From positions 1-10,430 of the forward strand of contig DAOVJF010000053.1 of assembly GCA_030673355.1 (NCBI GenBank): DNA of 10,430 nt, in the 5' to 3' direction. Under the pieces are notes generated by a model. The model was not told the origin of the DNA. It was given only the letters and a program-made list of their open reading frames with translations, and made no database searches. Numbering within the stretch: position 1 is the first letter of the stretch; the number at the start of each line of letters is the position of its first letter. Below are positions 1-5,385 of the stretch, piece after piece. The stretch comes from Planctomycetota bacterium (GTDB taxonomy: Bacteria > JAJVIF01 > JAPKYR01). Position numbers and translations under genes: made by a program.

Positions 1-38
1 CGTTCGACCCGGAGATTTTTAAAGGCTTGCGGGATGGG

Positions 39-263
39 GATGTCTCACTGAGCTTGGCAACGGCACCCGATTAGGTAGATGTCTCACTGAACTTGTCAAC
101 GGCACCCGATTAGGTAGATGTCTCACTGAGCTTGTCAACGGCACCCGATTAGGTAGATGTCTCACTGAGCTTGTCAACGGCACCCGGTTAGGTAGATGTC
201 TCACTCAGCTTATCGACGCCACCCGTTTAGGTCGACGGCACCCGGTTAGGTTGACGCCAGCCG
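39..263. repeat. 39-bp tandem repeat array decaying into 19-bp units
   Basis: Five consecutive 39-bp units begin at 39, 78, 117, 156 and 195. The first four are nearly identical and the fifth is diverged. Each contains a core reading GGCACCCGATTAGGT and a second part reading GATGTCTCACTGAGCTTGTC. From 214 the period changes to about 19 bp: the units at 214-232 and 233-251 both follow the pattern cgacgscacccgkttaggt, and a broken unit ends near 263. The 39-bp unit therefore looks like one 19-bp core plus a 20-bp linker. The period is 13 codons, so an open frame on the minus strand through the array is an artefact. Positions 1-38 and 264-293 show no gene; 264-293 has a run of eight or nine T near 280-288. 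The array could be a minisatellite or the multiply repeated end of a transposable element lying to the left. The latter is only a guess, because no transposase is in the window. Confidence 0.9.
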
Positions 264-293
264 AATGACGTGTTACAGGTTTTTTTTAAGATG

Positions 294-1034
294 CTAGGAG
301 TGGTGATTCAAGACGATGTCGCGATCCGCATACCTGATACGCACCAGGTAATGTTTCTCGTTTTTTGAGTACCAGGCGGTAAATTCGTTATTTCCCAGCG
401 AAGCGGTTACGGTCCAGCAGTCGTACTGGGTGTTTGATGTCTCGACAATTTCGCTGCCGATAACCTTGGCAATAGGGGTAATGAATGAATGGGTCTGGAC
501 ATCAACGACGGTCAAAGTGATGAAATCCCCAATCTCATACGGGATGTTCCTTAAAAGGAATGGAAGGATATCCGCATCGCAATACCTCCCGCTCCTGGTC
601 AGGGATGATTCCTGGCGGTTGGTGACGCCTGGGTAATATGCTCCGAAGGCCAGGATGTCACCGGTGTAGTTCCCTTCAAAGCGCCATTCATCCTCATCGA
701 TCGTGATAATCCGGGTGGACATGTACACCTTAAGGTCGCTCGCACGCATTTTAGAGTCGGAGGTTATATAGTTCTCGATCCCGTCAAGGTCTGTCCAGGT
801 CTGCTCCCACTCAACACGGTAGGCGGTCGCGTCCATCATTGTCATCTGGCTGTAATCGACCCGTGCCGTGCCGACTTTCTCGCCGCGCATCAGGATGTCA
901 TAAGATTCGAATCCCCCGGGATGCCAGACAACACCATCGGCGAAATCGAAATCCATGTAAACCTCGCCGACAGCCTGTGGAGAACTAATGACCATCAGGC
1001 CGAATATCACACTAAATACAATCAGACGTTTCAT
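294..1034 (-). CDS. exported DUF3108-like protein
   Basis: This gene encodes 246 residues starting at an ATG at 1034, with a GGGTGAG-like ribosome binding site just upstream, and ends in TAG. Residues 1-23 form a Sec signal peptide: KR at positions 2-3, a hydrophobic stretch to about residue 17, and a likely signal peptidase I site after AVG (residue 23). There is no lipobox cysteine, so the mature protein is probably periplasmic. The mature part has few charged clusters and alternates in a beta-rich way. Its pattern recalls the DUF3108 family: an early YDILMRGEKVGTA segment (residues 45-57), a DADILPFLLRNIPYEIGD segment (153-170), then a VIGSEIVET strand (191-199). It ends in a WTVTASL...FTAWYSKN...YLVRIRY block (207-235). 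The molecular role of that family is not established to my knowledge. The gene lies 137 bp downstream of lon on the same strand and could be read through from it, though nothing shows a shared function. The family call comes from the pattern alone. Confidence 0.72.
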   Translation of the reverse strand: MKRLIVFSVIFGLMVISSPQAVGEVYMDFDFADGVVWHPGGFESYDILMRGEKVGTARVDYSQMTMMDATAYRVEWEQTWTDLDGIENYITSDSKMRASDLKVYMSTRIITIDEDEWRFEGNYTGDILAFGAYYPGVTNRQESSLTRSGRYCDADILPFLLRNIPYEIGDFITLTVVDVQTHSFITPIAKVIGSEIVETSNTQYDCWTVTASLGNNEFTAWYSKNEKHYLVRIRYADRDIVLNHHS

Positions 1035-1094
1035 GTCTCACCCATACCCAGTGATTTAACTTTACAGATTCTAATAATATCTCACAGGTTCGAA

Positions 1095-1137
1095 ACTATA
1101 GCAACGTGGCTGGCCGATCCCGCTTTAAGGCTATAGT
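1095..1137. repeat. inverted repeat in the lon to DUF3108-like spacer
   Basis: ACTATAGC at 1095-1102 and GCTATAGT at 1130-1137 are perfect reverse complements separated by 27 bp. The pair sits in the 137-bp spacer between the end of lon and the start of the exported protein, both on the minus strand. No T tract follows on the minus strand, so it does not look like an intrinsic terminator for lon. It could be an operator for the downstream gene or a transcript stem. An 8-bp pair at this distance can also arise by chance. Confidence 0.35.
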
Positions 1138-1171
1138 CCTGAAAATTTTGATTTCATCCGCAAATCCGGAA

Positions 1172-3688
1172 TTATGCCGATGGTCTTGGTCTGGGCCTGG
1201 ACTTACCAGCGGATTTTCGTTTCTTTAAATCCCCGTTCGAGGATTTACTGGCGGATTTTTTTTTGGGCGCCTTCTTAGGTTTCGCTATTTTAAATGACAC
1301 GACTTCCTTTGTGGAAGTCTTTTCAGCGCTTGCCTTTTTCTTTTCGAGCGAAATATTCAAAACATCCCAGATATCAGAAGCGAAATAGAATTTCATTTTG
1401 TTACGCACTTCTTCGGGGATGTCCTCGATATGGGATTCATTGGCTTTAGGAATTATTAAGTTGTAAATTCCGTACCGGTACGCAGCCAAAGCCTTTTCCT
1501 TGACCCCACCGATCGGCAGGACCTTGCCGGAAAGGGTGATTTCTCCAGTCATCGCGACATTCCTGCGTACCCGCCTGCCAGTGAAAAGGCTGACAAGTGC
1601 CGAGGCGATAGTAACACCCGCTGACGGCCCGTCCTTCGGGATCGCACCGGCCGGTACATGAACGTGTATTTCCTGGTCTTCATAGAATTTTGGATCGAGC
1701 CCGAGCCTTTCAGCGTTGGACCTGATAAACGTAAGGGCGGCCATTGCGGATTCCTGCATGACCTTACCGACATGGCCGGTGATTGTCAGTCCGCCTTTTC
1801 CGTGCATTCGCCGGGCTTCCACATAGAGAACTTCACCACCGACCGAAGTCCAGGCGAGTCCTGTAGCTACACCGGGCCGGTCGTACGCAAACGACTCCTT
1901 GCTTGAATAAATATGGTGGCCGAGGAAATCGGTAATATTCTTGCCCGTAACCCTGAACGGGCCTTTATCGTTGGTTGCGATCCTTCGGGTGACCTTTCGG
2001 CAGAGGGTAGCAATAGTACGCTCAAGATTACGGACGCCGGCCTCGCGTGTATATCCACGGATAATGGCCTGGTATCCGGATTTTGATATTTTCAACTGCT
2101 TTGGGTACAACCCATGGTTACCCAGCTGTTTCGGGTAAAGGTGCCGCCTTGCGATCTCAACTTTTTCCCTTTCCGTGTAACTGGAAAGATGAATGACCTC
2201 CATCCTGTCCATAAGTGGCGGAGGGATAGTATCGGGTAGATTCGCAGTGGCGATAAACATAACTTTGGAAAGATCGAATTGAACTTCAAGGTAATGATCC
2301 GAGAACGACATGTTCTGCTCGGGATCGAGAACTTCCAGCATTGCGGAGGACGGATCCCCGCGGAAATCGCTGCCAAGTTTATCGATCTCGTCCAGCATGA
2401 AAACCGGGTTATTGCTTCCCGCGTCGCGGATACCCTGGATAATACGTCCCGGCAGGGCGCCGACATAAGTCCGCCTGTGACCGCGTATCTCGGCTTCATC
2501 CCTGACGCCGCCGAGGCTGGAGCGGACGAATTTCCGTCCGATCGCCCTCGCGATAGACATACCAAGCGAGGTTTTACCGGTACCCGGTGGTCCGACAAAG
2601 CACAGTATCGGGCTCTTCATATCCGGTTTAATTTTCTTGACAGAAAGGTATTCCAGGAGCCTTTCCTTGATTTTATCAAGTCCGTAATGGTCCTCGTTGA
2701 GGATTTTCTCTACATGGAGGATATCGAGATTATCCTGGGATGATATGTTCCAGGGGATATTCGTAAGCCAGTCGAGGTAAGTACGCACGACGGAAGATTC
2801 GGCGGAGTCGGGATGCATCCGTTCGAGCCTTTTAAGCTCCTTCTCAGCTTTATCCCTGACTTCCTCGGGCATCATGCTCTCCTCGATTTTCTCGCGGAAC
2901 TCTTCGATCTCCTGGCCCTTGTCATCTCCCTCGCCAAGTTCTTTCTGGATTGCCTTCAACTGTTCGCGAAGGACATACTCCCGGTGCGCTTTACCGAGTT
3001 CGACCTGGGCCTGGTTCTGGATTTTCGAAGATATTGAAAGGACATCGAGTTCTTTCGCGAGGAAACCCACAACCTTCTTAAGCCTTGCTTCGGGGTCTAT
3101 GGTTTCCAGGATTTCCTGTTTCTCCTCAACACTCAGGTCGAGGTTGGTGGCGACCATGTCGGCCAGCATTCCAGGTTCTTCGATCCCATCGGCGGCCATA
3201 AGCATTTCCTGCGAAATGTTCTTGCCCATCGTAGTGCATCGTTTAAATTGTTCTATGACAGTCTTCATCAAAGCCTGGACGGTATTATCCTTGGTTTTGA
3301 CCTCCGGGATCTCCTCGATTTCAACGCGAAAAATATCATCGGATTCAAGAAATTTCTTGATTCGCACACGAGTAAGTCCCTGGGCAAGAACCCGCACTTC
3401 ATTTTCAAGACGCGCCATTCTGAGGATAATTGAAAGGGTCCCGATTTCGTATAGATCATCCGGACCCGGGGCTTCAATCTTAGAGTCCTTCTGGCTGAGA
3501 AGCACGACTTTACGATTGGTTTCAATAGCCTCGTCCAAAGCCAGAATGCTTGCAGGCCTGCCGACGGAAATCGGGGCTACGAGGTAGGGAAACACCACAA
3601 GATCGCGGAGCGGTATTAAAGGGCTGACATCGGGAACCTCAATAACATCGGGTCCTGGTATGCCGGGTCCATCTAGGTTATCAGTCAC
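1172..3688 (-). CDS. lon: ATP-dependent Lon protease
   Basis: Lon is a cytoplasmic hexameric AAA+ serine protease that degrades misfolded and regulatory proteins using ATP. All parts are present in 838 residues. The N-terminal LON substrate-binding domain spans about 22-215 and starts with PLIPLRDLVVFPYLVAPI. A charged helical region runs from about 220 to 300. The AAA+ module has Walker A GPPGTGKT at 366-373 and Walker B VFMLDE at 429-434. The peptidase domain has the catalytic serine S689 in KDGPSAG and its lysine partner K732 in GGVKEKALAA. The start is GTG at 3688, supported by a GGAG ribosome binding site seven bases upstream; an ATG further up runs into a stop at once. The protein is longer than the usual 780-800 residues because of an added tail of about 55 residues (from about 783) rich in Lys, Ser and Arg, including KPKKAPKKK and ending RPRPRPSA. 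The tail resembles histone-H1-like basic tails and might bind nucleic acid, which is inference. It is divergent from the thioredoxin-like lipoprotein gene. Confidence 0.98.
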   Translation of the reverse strand: MTDNLDGPGIPGPDVIEVPDVSPLIPLRDLVVFPYLVAPISVGRPASILALDEAIETNRKVVLLSQKDSKIEAPGPDDLYEIGTLSIILRMARLENEVRVLAQGLTRVRIKKFLESDDIFRVEIEEIPEVKTKDNTVQALMKTVIEQFKRCTTMGKNISQEMLMAADGIEEPGMLADMVATNLDLSVEEKQEILETIDPEARLKKVVGFLAKELDVLSISSKIQNQAQVELGKAHREYVLREQLKAIQKELGEGDDKGQEIEEFREKIEESMMPEEVRDKAEKELKRLERMHPDSAESSVVRTYLDWLTNIPWNISSQDNLDILHVEKILNEDHYGLDKIKERLLEYLSVKKIKPDMKSPILCFVGPPGTGKTSLGMSIARAIGRKFVRSSLGGVRDEAEIRGHRRTYVGALPGRIIQGIRDAGSNNPVFMLDEIDKLGSDFRGDPSSAMLEVLDPEQNMSFSDHYLEVQFDLSKVMFIATANLPDTIPPPLMDRMEVIHLSSYTEREKVEIARRHLYPKQLGNHGLYPKQLKISKSGYQAIIRGYTREAGVRNLERTIATLCRKVTRRIATNDKGPFRVTGKNITDFLGHHIYSSKESFAYDRPGVATGLAWTSVGGEVLYVEARRMHGKGGLTITGHVGKVMQESAMAALTFIRSNAERLGLDPKFYEDQEIHVHVPAGAIPKDGPSAGVTIASALVSLFTGRRVRRNVAMTGEITLSGKVLPIGGVKEKALAAYRYGIYNLIIPKANESHIEDIPEEVRNKMKFYFASDIWDVLNISLEKKKASAEKTSTKEVVSFKIAKPKKAPKKKSASKSSNGDLKKRKSAGKSRPRPRPSA

Positions 3689-3713
3689 GTTATAACTCCA
3701 TCCTCAAAATAGA

Positions 3714-3740
3714 AGCCTTTAAAAACAATCTCTAAAGGCT
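3714..3740. promoter_or_regulatory. inverted repeat just upstream of lon
   Basis: AGCCTTTA at 3714-3721 and TAAAGGCT at 3733-3740 are perfect reverse complements with an 11-base gap. The near edge is 26 bp upstream of the lon GTG, between the ribosome binding site and the candidate promoter. In lon mRNA it would make a short stem in the 5' leader; in DNA it could be a binding site for a dimeric repressor. It does not match CIRCE. The perfection of the arms and the position are seen; the function is inferred. Confidence 0.4.
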
Positions 3741-3814
3741 CAGGGATAAAATAAAGCTGGAATTTGAAAGTATAACACAGCACGACAGTCAGAGAGCCAC
3801 GCCCTCTGTATAAT

Positions 3815-3842
3815 ATCTTAATGCATAAAGAACGGTTCTCAA
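3815..3842 (-). promoter_or_regulatory. candidate lon promoter
   Basis: On the minus strand TTGAGA (plus positions 3837-3842) is followed after 16 bases by TAAGAT (3815-3820). These match 5 of 6 and 4 of 6 positions of the sigma-70-type -35 and -10 hexamers. Transcription would start near 3808, leaving a leader of about 120 bases that includes the inverted repeat at 3714-3740. In such AT-rich DNA this match is not strong evidence. Confidence 0.3.
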
Positions 3843-3952
3843 AGAGATTGAATATTTGATGGATTTCAGATTTTTATTTAATGCTCTTTAATCTCTATAA
3901 ATCCTTCTTTAGGATATTAATTTCGAACCGGTATGTTTCTCAATCACACTCA

Positions 3953-3961
3953 TGCTATAAT
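3953..3961 (+). promoter_or_regulatory. extended -10 promoter element for thioredoxin-like gene
   Basis: The string TGCTATAAT is a perfect extended -10 element (TG, one base, then TATAAT at 3956-3961). No good -35 hexamer lies 16-18 bp upstream, which is tolerated by extended -10 promoters. Transcription would start near 3968, giving a leader of about 75 bases before the ATG at 4044. A second TATAAT at 3809-3814 has neither the TGN extension nor a -35 and is less likely. Confidence 0.45.
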
Positions 3962-4018
3962 CTTCATGATCCTTAATCACGTGAAGTATATCTGATTAAA
4001 TAGTATCTTAATAATCAG
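3962..4018 (+). promoter_or_regulatory. two consecutive stem-loops in the leader of the thioredoxin-like gene
   Basis: The first stem pairs CTTCATGAT (3962-3970) with ATCA plus TGAAG (3976-3979 and 3982-3986), giving nine base pairs with a two-base bulge and a five-base loop. The second pairs CTGATTA (3992-3998) with TAATCAG (4012-4018), seven perfect pairs extendable by a G-U pair, with a 13-base loop. Both follow directly after the -10 element and end 25 bases before the start codon. The first may also overlap the transcription start as an operator. The pairing is seen; a regulatory role is inferred. No known riboswitch class is recognised. Confidence 0.35.
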
Positions 4019-4043
4019 GATGGATCACAGAGGTGTAATAGCC

Positions 4044-4607
4044 ATGCAGACCTTCTCAGCGTTAAGACTAGGGGTTATCCTTGTTTATTTCATGATCTGC
4101 ACAGCATGCGGAAATCCCGGCGATCAGCCCGCGCAAGCGGACGACCAGTCCGATACGAACGGAGTAGCCACAGACATCAATTTCATAGGCGGCGGCACCC
4201 AGTCCCCGGATATCGAGCCTGAAGAGGAAGAATACCGGTCGCCGACTCTAAGTACCGATCCTTCACCGACCGAACTAACCTGGCTCTCAACAATCGAACA
4301 GGCTGTACGTATGGCCGAAAACGATAATCGCATGAAGATCTGCGTGTTTTTTCATAATGATGAATGCGTCGATTGCCCTGTCATAGAGCGTGACGTACTG
4401 ACAGACCCAGAAGTAATCAGTAATTCAAGATACTGGTTGTTCGTAAAAGTCGATACCGAGCGAAATCAGGAGCGAACCAGGTACTACCTTCAAGGCGCGG
4501 AACCACCGGCGTTTATCTTTCTGGACAAACTGGGTAATCAATATAAAAAATATATCGGGACGGTTTCAGTTGAGGAGTTTGTTACAATGCTTACAACCTG
4601 GCGGTAG
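4044..4607 (+). CDS. thioredoxin-fold lipoprotein with CVDC motif
   Basis: The chosen start is the ATG at 4044 (187 residues), because AGAGGTG at 4030-4036 is well placed before it. The in-frame ATG at 4020 has no usable ribosome binding site and would lengthen the signal peptide. Residues 1-21 are a signal peptide ending MICTA, and C22 is a likely lipidated cysteine, although Cys at -3 of the lipobox is unusual. A low-complexity acidic linker (about 25-75, with PDIEPEEEE) leads to the folded domain. There KICVFFHNDECVDCPVIERD carries a redox motif C-V-D-C at residues 108-111, followed by a cis-proline-type PPAFIFLD at 154-161. This is the layout of the thioredoxin_7 / DUF255-like families: a small periplasmic or surface thiol protein for disulfide reduction, isomerisation or protection. 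The partner is unknown, since no DsbD-like or cytochrome-maturation gene is nearby. The gene diverges from lon and converges on the B12-binding gene. Confidence 0.85.
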   Translation: MQTFSALRLGVILVYFMICTACGNPGDQPAQADDQSDTNGVATDINFIGGGTQSPDIEPEEEEYRSPTLSTDPSPTELTWLSTIEQAVRMAENDNRMKICVFFHNDECVDCPVIERDVLTDPEVISNSRYWLFVKVDTERNQERTRYYLQGAEPPAFIFLDKLGNQYKKYIGTVSVEEFVTMLTTWR

Positions 4608-4632
4608 TGTGGGAAGCATAGTGAATGGATAA

Positions 4633-4663
4633 TCCCCTGTAACTTCGGGGACAAGGCATTTTT
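4633..4663 (+). terminator. possible terminator after the thioredoxin-like gene
   Basis: TCCCC (4633-4637) can pair with GGGGA (4647-4651) around a nine-base loop, and a run of five T follows at 4659-4663. The stem is short and the T run is seven bases from it, so this is a weak candidate. The right arm is shared with the longer inverted repeat at 4646-4721, so the two structures exclude each other. Confidence 0.3.
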
Positions 4664-4721
4664 CCCTTGATGTGTAATGGTAAAGTCAGGATTATCACTG
4701 GAGAAAAATGGCATGTCCCCG
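4646..4721. repeat. long imperfect inverted repeat between convergent genes
   Basis: The arms 4646-4667 and 4700-4721 are reverse complements at 18 of 22 positions, including a perfect outer block CGGGGACA / TGTCCCCG and an inner CATTTTTC / GAGAAAAATG block. Further pairs overlap it: GATAATCC (4628-4635) with GGATTATC (4689-4696), and TTATCAC (4693-4699) with GTGATAA (4721-4727). These cannot all form at once. The element lies in the spacer where the thioredoxin-like gene (plus) and the B12-binding gene (minus) converge. It could slow transcription from both sides, or be a miniature palindromic element. Only the pairing is seen. Confidence 0.6.
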
Positions 4722-4740
4722 TGATAAAAATCCTCTGTAC

Positions 4741-4773
4741 AAAAAAAATTCCAGTAAAGAGATCAGGCCTGAA
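4741..4773 (-). terminator. possible terminator after the B12-binding gene
   Basis: On the minus strand TTCAG (plus 4769-4773) can pair with CTGGAA (4749-4754) leaving one bulged G, directly followed by eight T (4748 down to 4741). The T tract is good and the stem is poor; the left arm overlaps the last codons of the gene. Confidence 0.3.
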
Positions 4774-5158
4774 CGGTATTCTTGATGGTTTCGACGATTG
4801 CATCGAGCGGGGTTCCCGGTCCCTGGATCGCCCCGACACCAAGTTTAATTAATGCTTCGGCATCGTCGGGAGGGATTATCCCGCCTGCAAGAACGGTTAT
4901 CCCGGCGGCATCGGCGTTTCTCAAGCCCTCAACAATTTTTGGGATGAGGGTCATGTGTGCTCCCGATAAGATGGAAATTGCAACACAATCGACGTCCTCC
5001 TGCAAAGCGGCCGATACAACCGATTCAGGGGTCTGGTGAAGCCCGGTGTAGATAACCTCCATTCCCGCGTCACGAAGTCCGCGTGCTATTACTTTGGCTC
5101 CTCGATCATGACCATCGAGTCCGACCTTTGCTACGAGTACTCGAATTGGCTCAGGCAT
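4763..5158 (-). CDS. cobalamin-binding protein, methylmalonyl-CoA mutase C-terminal domain type
   Basis: The 131-residue product is a stand-alone B12-binding domain, the size of the small C-terminal subunit of split methylmalonyl-CoA (or related acyl-CoA) mutases. These convert branched and linear acyl-CoA by a cobalamin radical reaction in the cytoplasm. The base-off motif D-x-H-x-x-G is present as DGHDRG at residues 15-20, with H17 the expected cobalt ligand. The other usual loops follow: SILSGAH at 62-68 and AGGIIPPDD at 91-99, then GVGAIQGPGTPLDAIVETI. I chose the ATG at 5158 because the family normally begins a few residues before IRVLVAK. In addition, a TATAAT at 5195-5200 on this strand would start transcription downstream of the alternative GTG at 5203, which also lacks a ribosome binding site. 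The large catalytic subunit is not in the window, so the exact mutase cannot be named. The gene diverges from the large lipoprotein gene. Confidence 0.93.
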   Translation of the reverse strand: MPEPIRVLVAKVGLDGHDRGAKVIARGLRDAGMEVIYTGLHQTPESVVSAALQEDVDCVAISILSGAHMTLIPKIVEGLRNADAAGITVLAGGIIPPDDAEALIKLGVGAIQGPGTPLDAIVETIKNTVQA

Positions 5159-5194
5159 GTTTATACCCCGATGAATTTCTTGTGGGTACTCACG

Positions 5195-5200
5195 ATTATA
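5195..5200 (-). promoter_or_regulatory. -10 element of the B12-binding gene
   Basis: The minus strand reads TATAAT here (ATTATA on plus), preceded by GTG, 36 bases upstream of the ATG at 5158. A start near 5188 would leave a leader of about 30 bases. No good -35 hexamer is present at 16-18 bases. Its value is mainly in deciding the start codon of the gene. Confidence 0.4.
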
Positions 5201-5268
5201 CACGAGTAATCTTGTTTCTGCATTTCAGAAGCTAACCTGCCAGGGTTTGTATCATGAGTTTAACATTT

Positions 5269-5385
5269 ATAGATAATCAGACTTCCCATAATTTCAAAGA
5301 TATGATACTATAAATTTAACGATGGCTTTATTACCCCTGCCAGAATTAGGGCTAAACTTAATTTTAAACAACCAAGGAGACTCCC
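5269..5385 (+). promoter_or_regulatory. leader of large lipoprotein copy 1, duplicated upstream of copy 2
   Basis: This stretch of 117 bp recurs before the second lipoprotein at 8194-8309 with about a dozen substitutions and one single-base indel, roughly 89% identity by hand. Shared parts include AGATAATCAGACTTCCCATA, then a TATGATACTATAA block (candidate -10 hexamers TATGAT at 5301 and TATAAA at 5309). After these come a pyrimidine-rich CCCCTGCCAG motif followed by TTAGGG, and an AAGGAG ribosome binding site at 5374-5379, six bases before the ATG. CCCT / AGGG can form a short hairpin here; in copy 2 the arms extend to six perfect pairs. Identity starts abruptly near 5269, marking the left border of the duplicated unit. 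Confidence 0.65.

Larger units (their letters stand above)
3689..4043. other. AT-rich divergent spacer, no gene
   Basis: This 355-bp spacer separates lon (leftward) from the thioredoxin-like lipoprotein gene (rightward). It is visibly richer in A and T than the flanking genes, has many stops in every frame, and holds no coding or RNA gene that I can recognise. It does hold an 8-bp inverted repeat next to lon, promoter-like hexamers for both directions and two stem-loops in the leader of the rightward gene; these are listed separately. I looked for the CIRCE heat-shock operator expected in some lon or chaperone promoters and did not find it. Confidence 0.8.

Noticed and set aside
19..204. Minus-strand open frame of 61 codons through the left array
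   Set aside because: The 39-bp period is a multiple of three, so the frame stays open by itself and encodes a simple 13-residue repeat; no start context or homology supports it.
39..263. CRISPR array
   Set aside because: The units are contiguous with no unique spacers between them, and no cas gene is present.
2113..2139. Repeated YPKQL in Lon as an internal duplication
   Set aside because: Both occurrences match the usual Lon pattern around this helix (PKQL followed by a second K-x-QL), so it is not an insertion.
2092..2598. Minus-strand open frame of 168 codons inside lon
   Set aside because: It is an alternative frame across the AAA+ module of Lon, whose own frame is intact and conserved.
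2874..3587. Plus-strand open frame of 237 codons inside lon
   Set aside because: It lies wholly antisense to the conserved N-terminal part of Lon, is serine and arginine rich as expected of a shadow frame, and shows no family motif.
3689..4019. CIRCE or other known heat-shock operator upstream of lon
   Set aside because: The CIRCE half-sites TTAGCACTC and GAGTGCTAA are absent; the inverted repeat present is different in sequence.
4020..4043. Earlier ATG start of the thioredoxin-like lipoprotein
   Set aside because: It has no ribosome binding site at a usable distance, whereas AGAGGTG fits the ATG at 4044 and gives a normal 21-residue signal peptide.
5159..5203. Earlier GTG start of the B12-binding protein
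   Set aside because: There is no ribosome binding site, a TATAAT lies within this stretch on the same strand, and family members begin close to the IRVLVAK strand.
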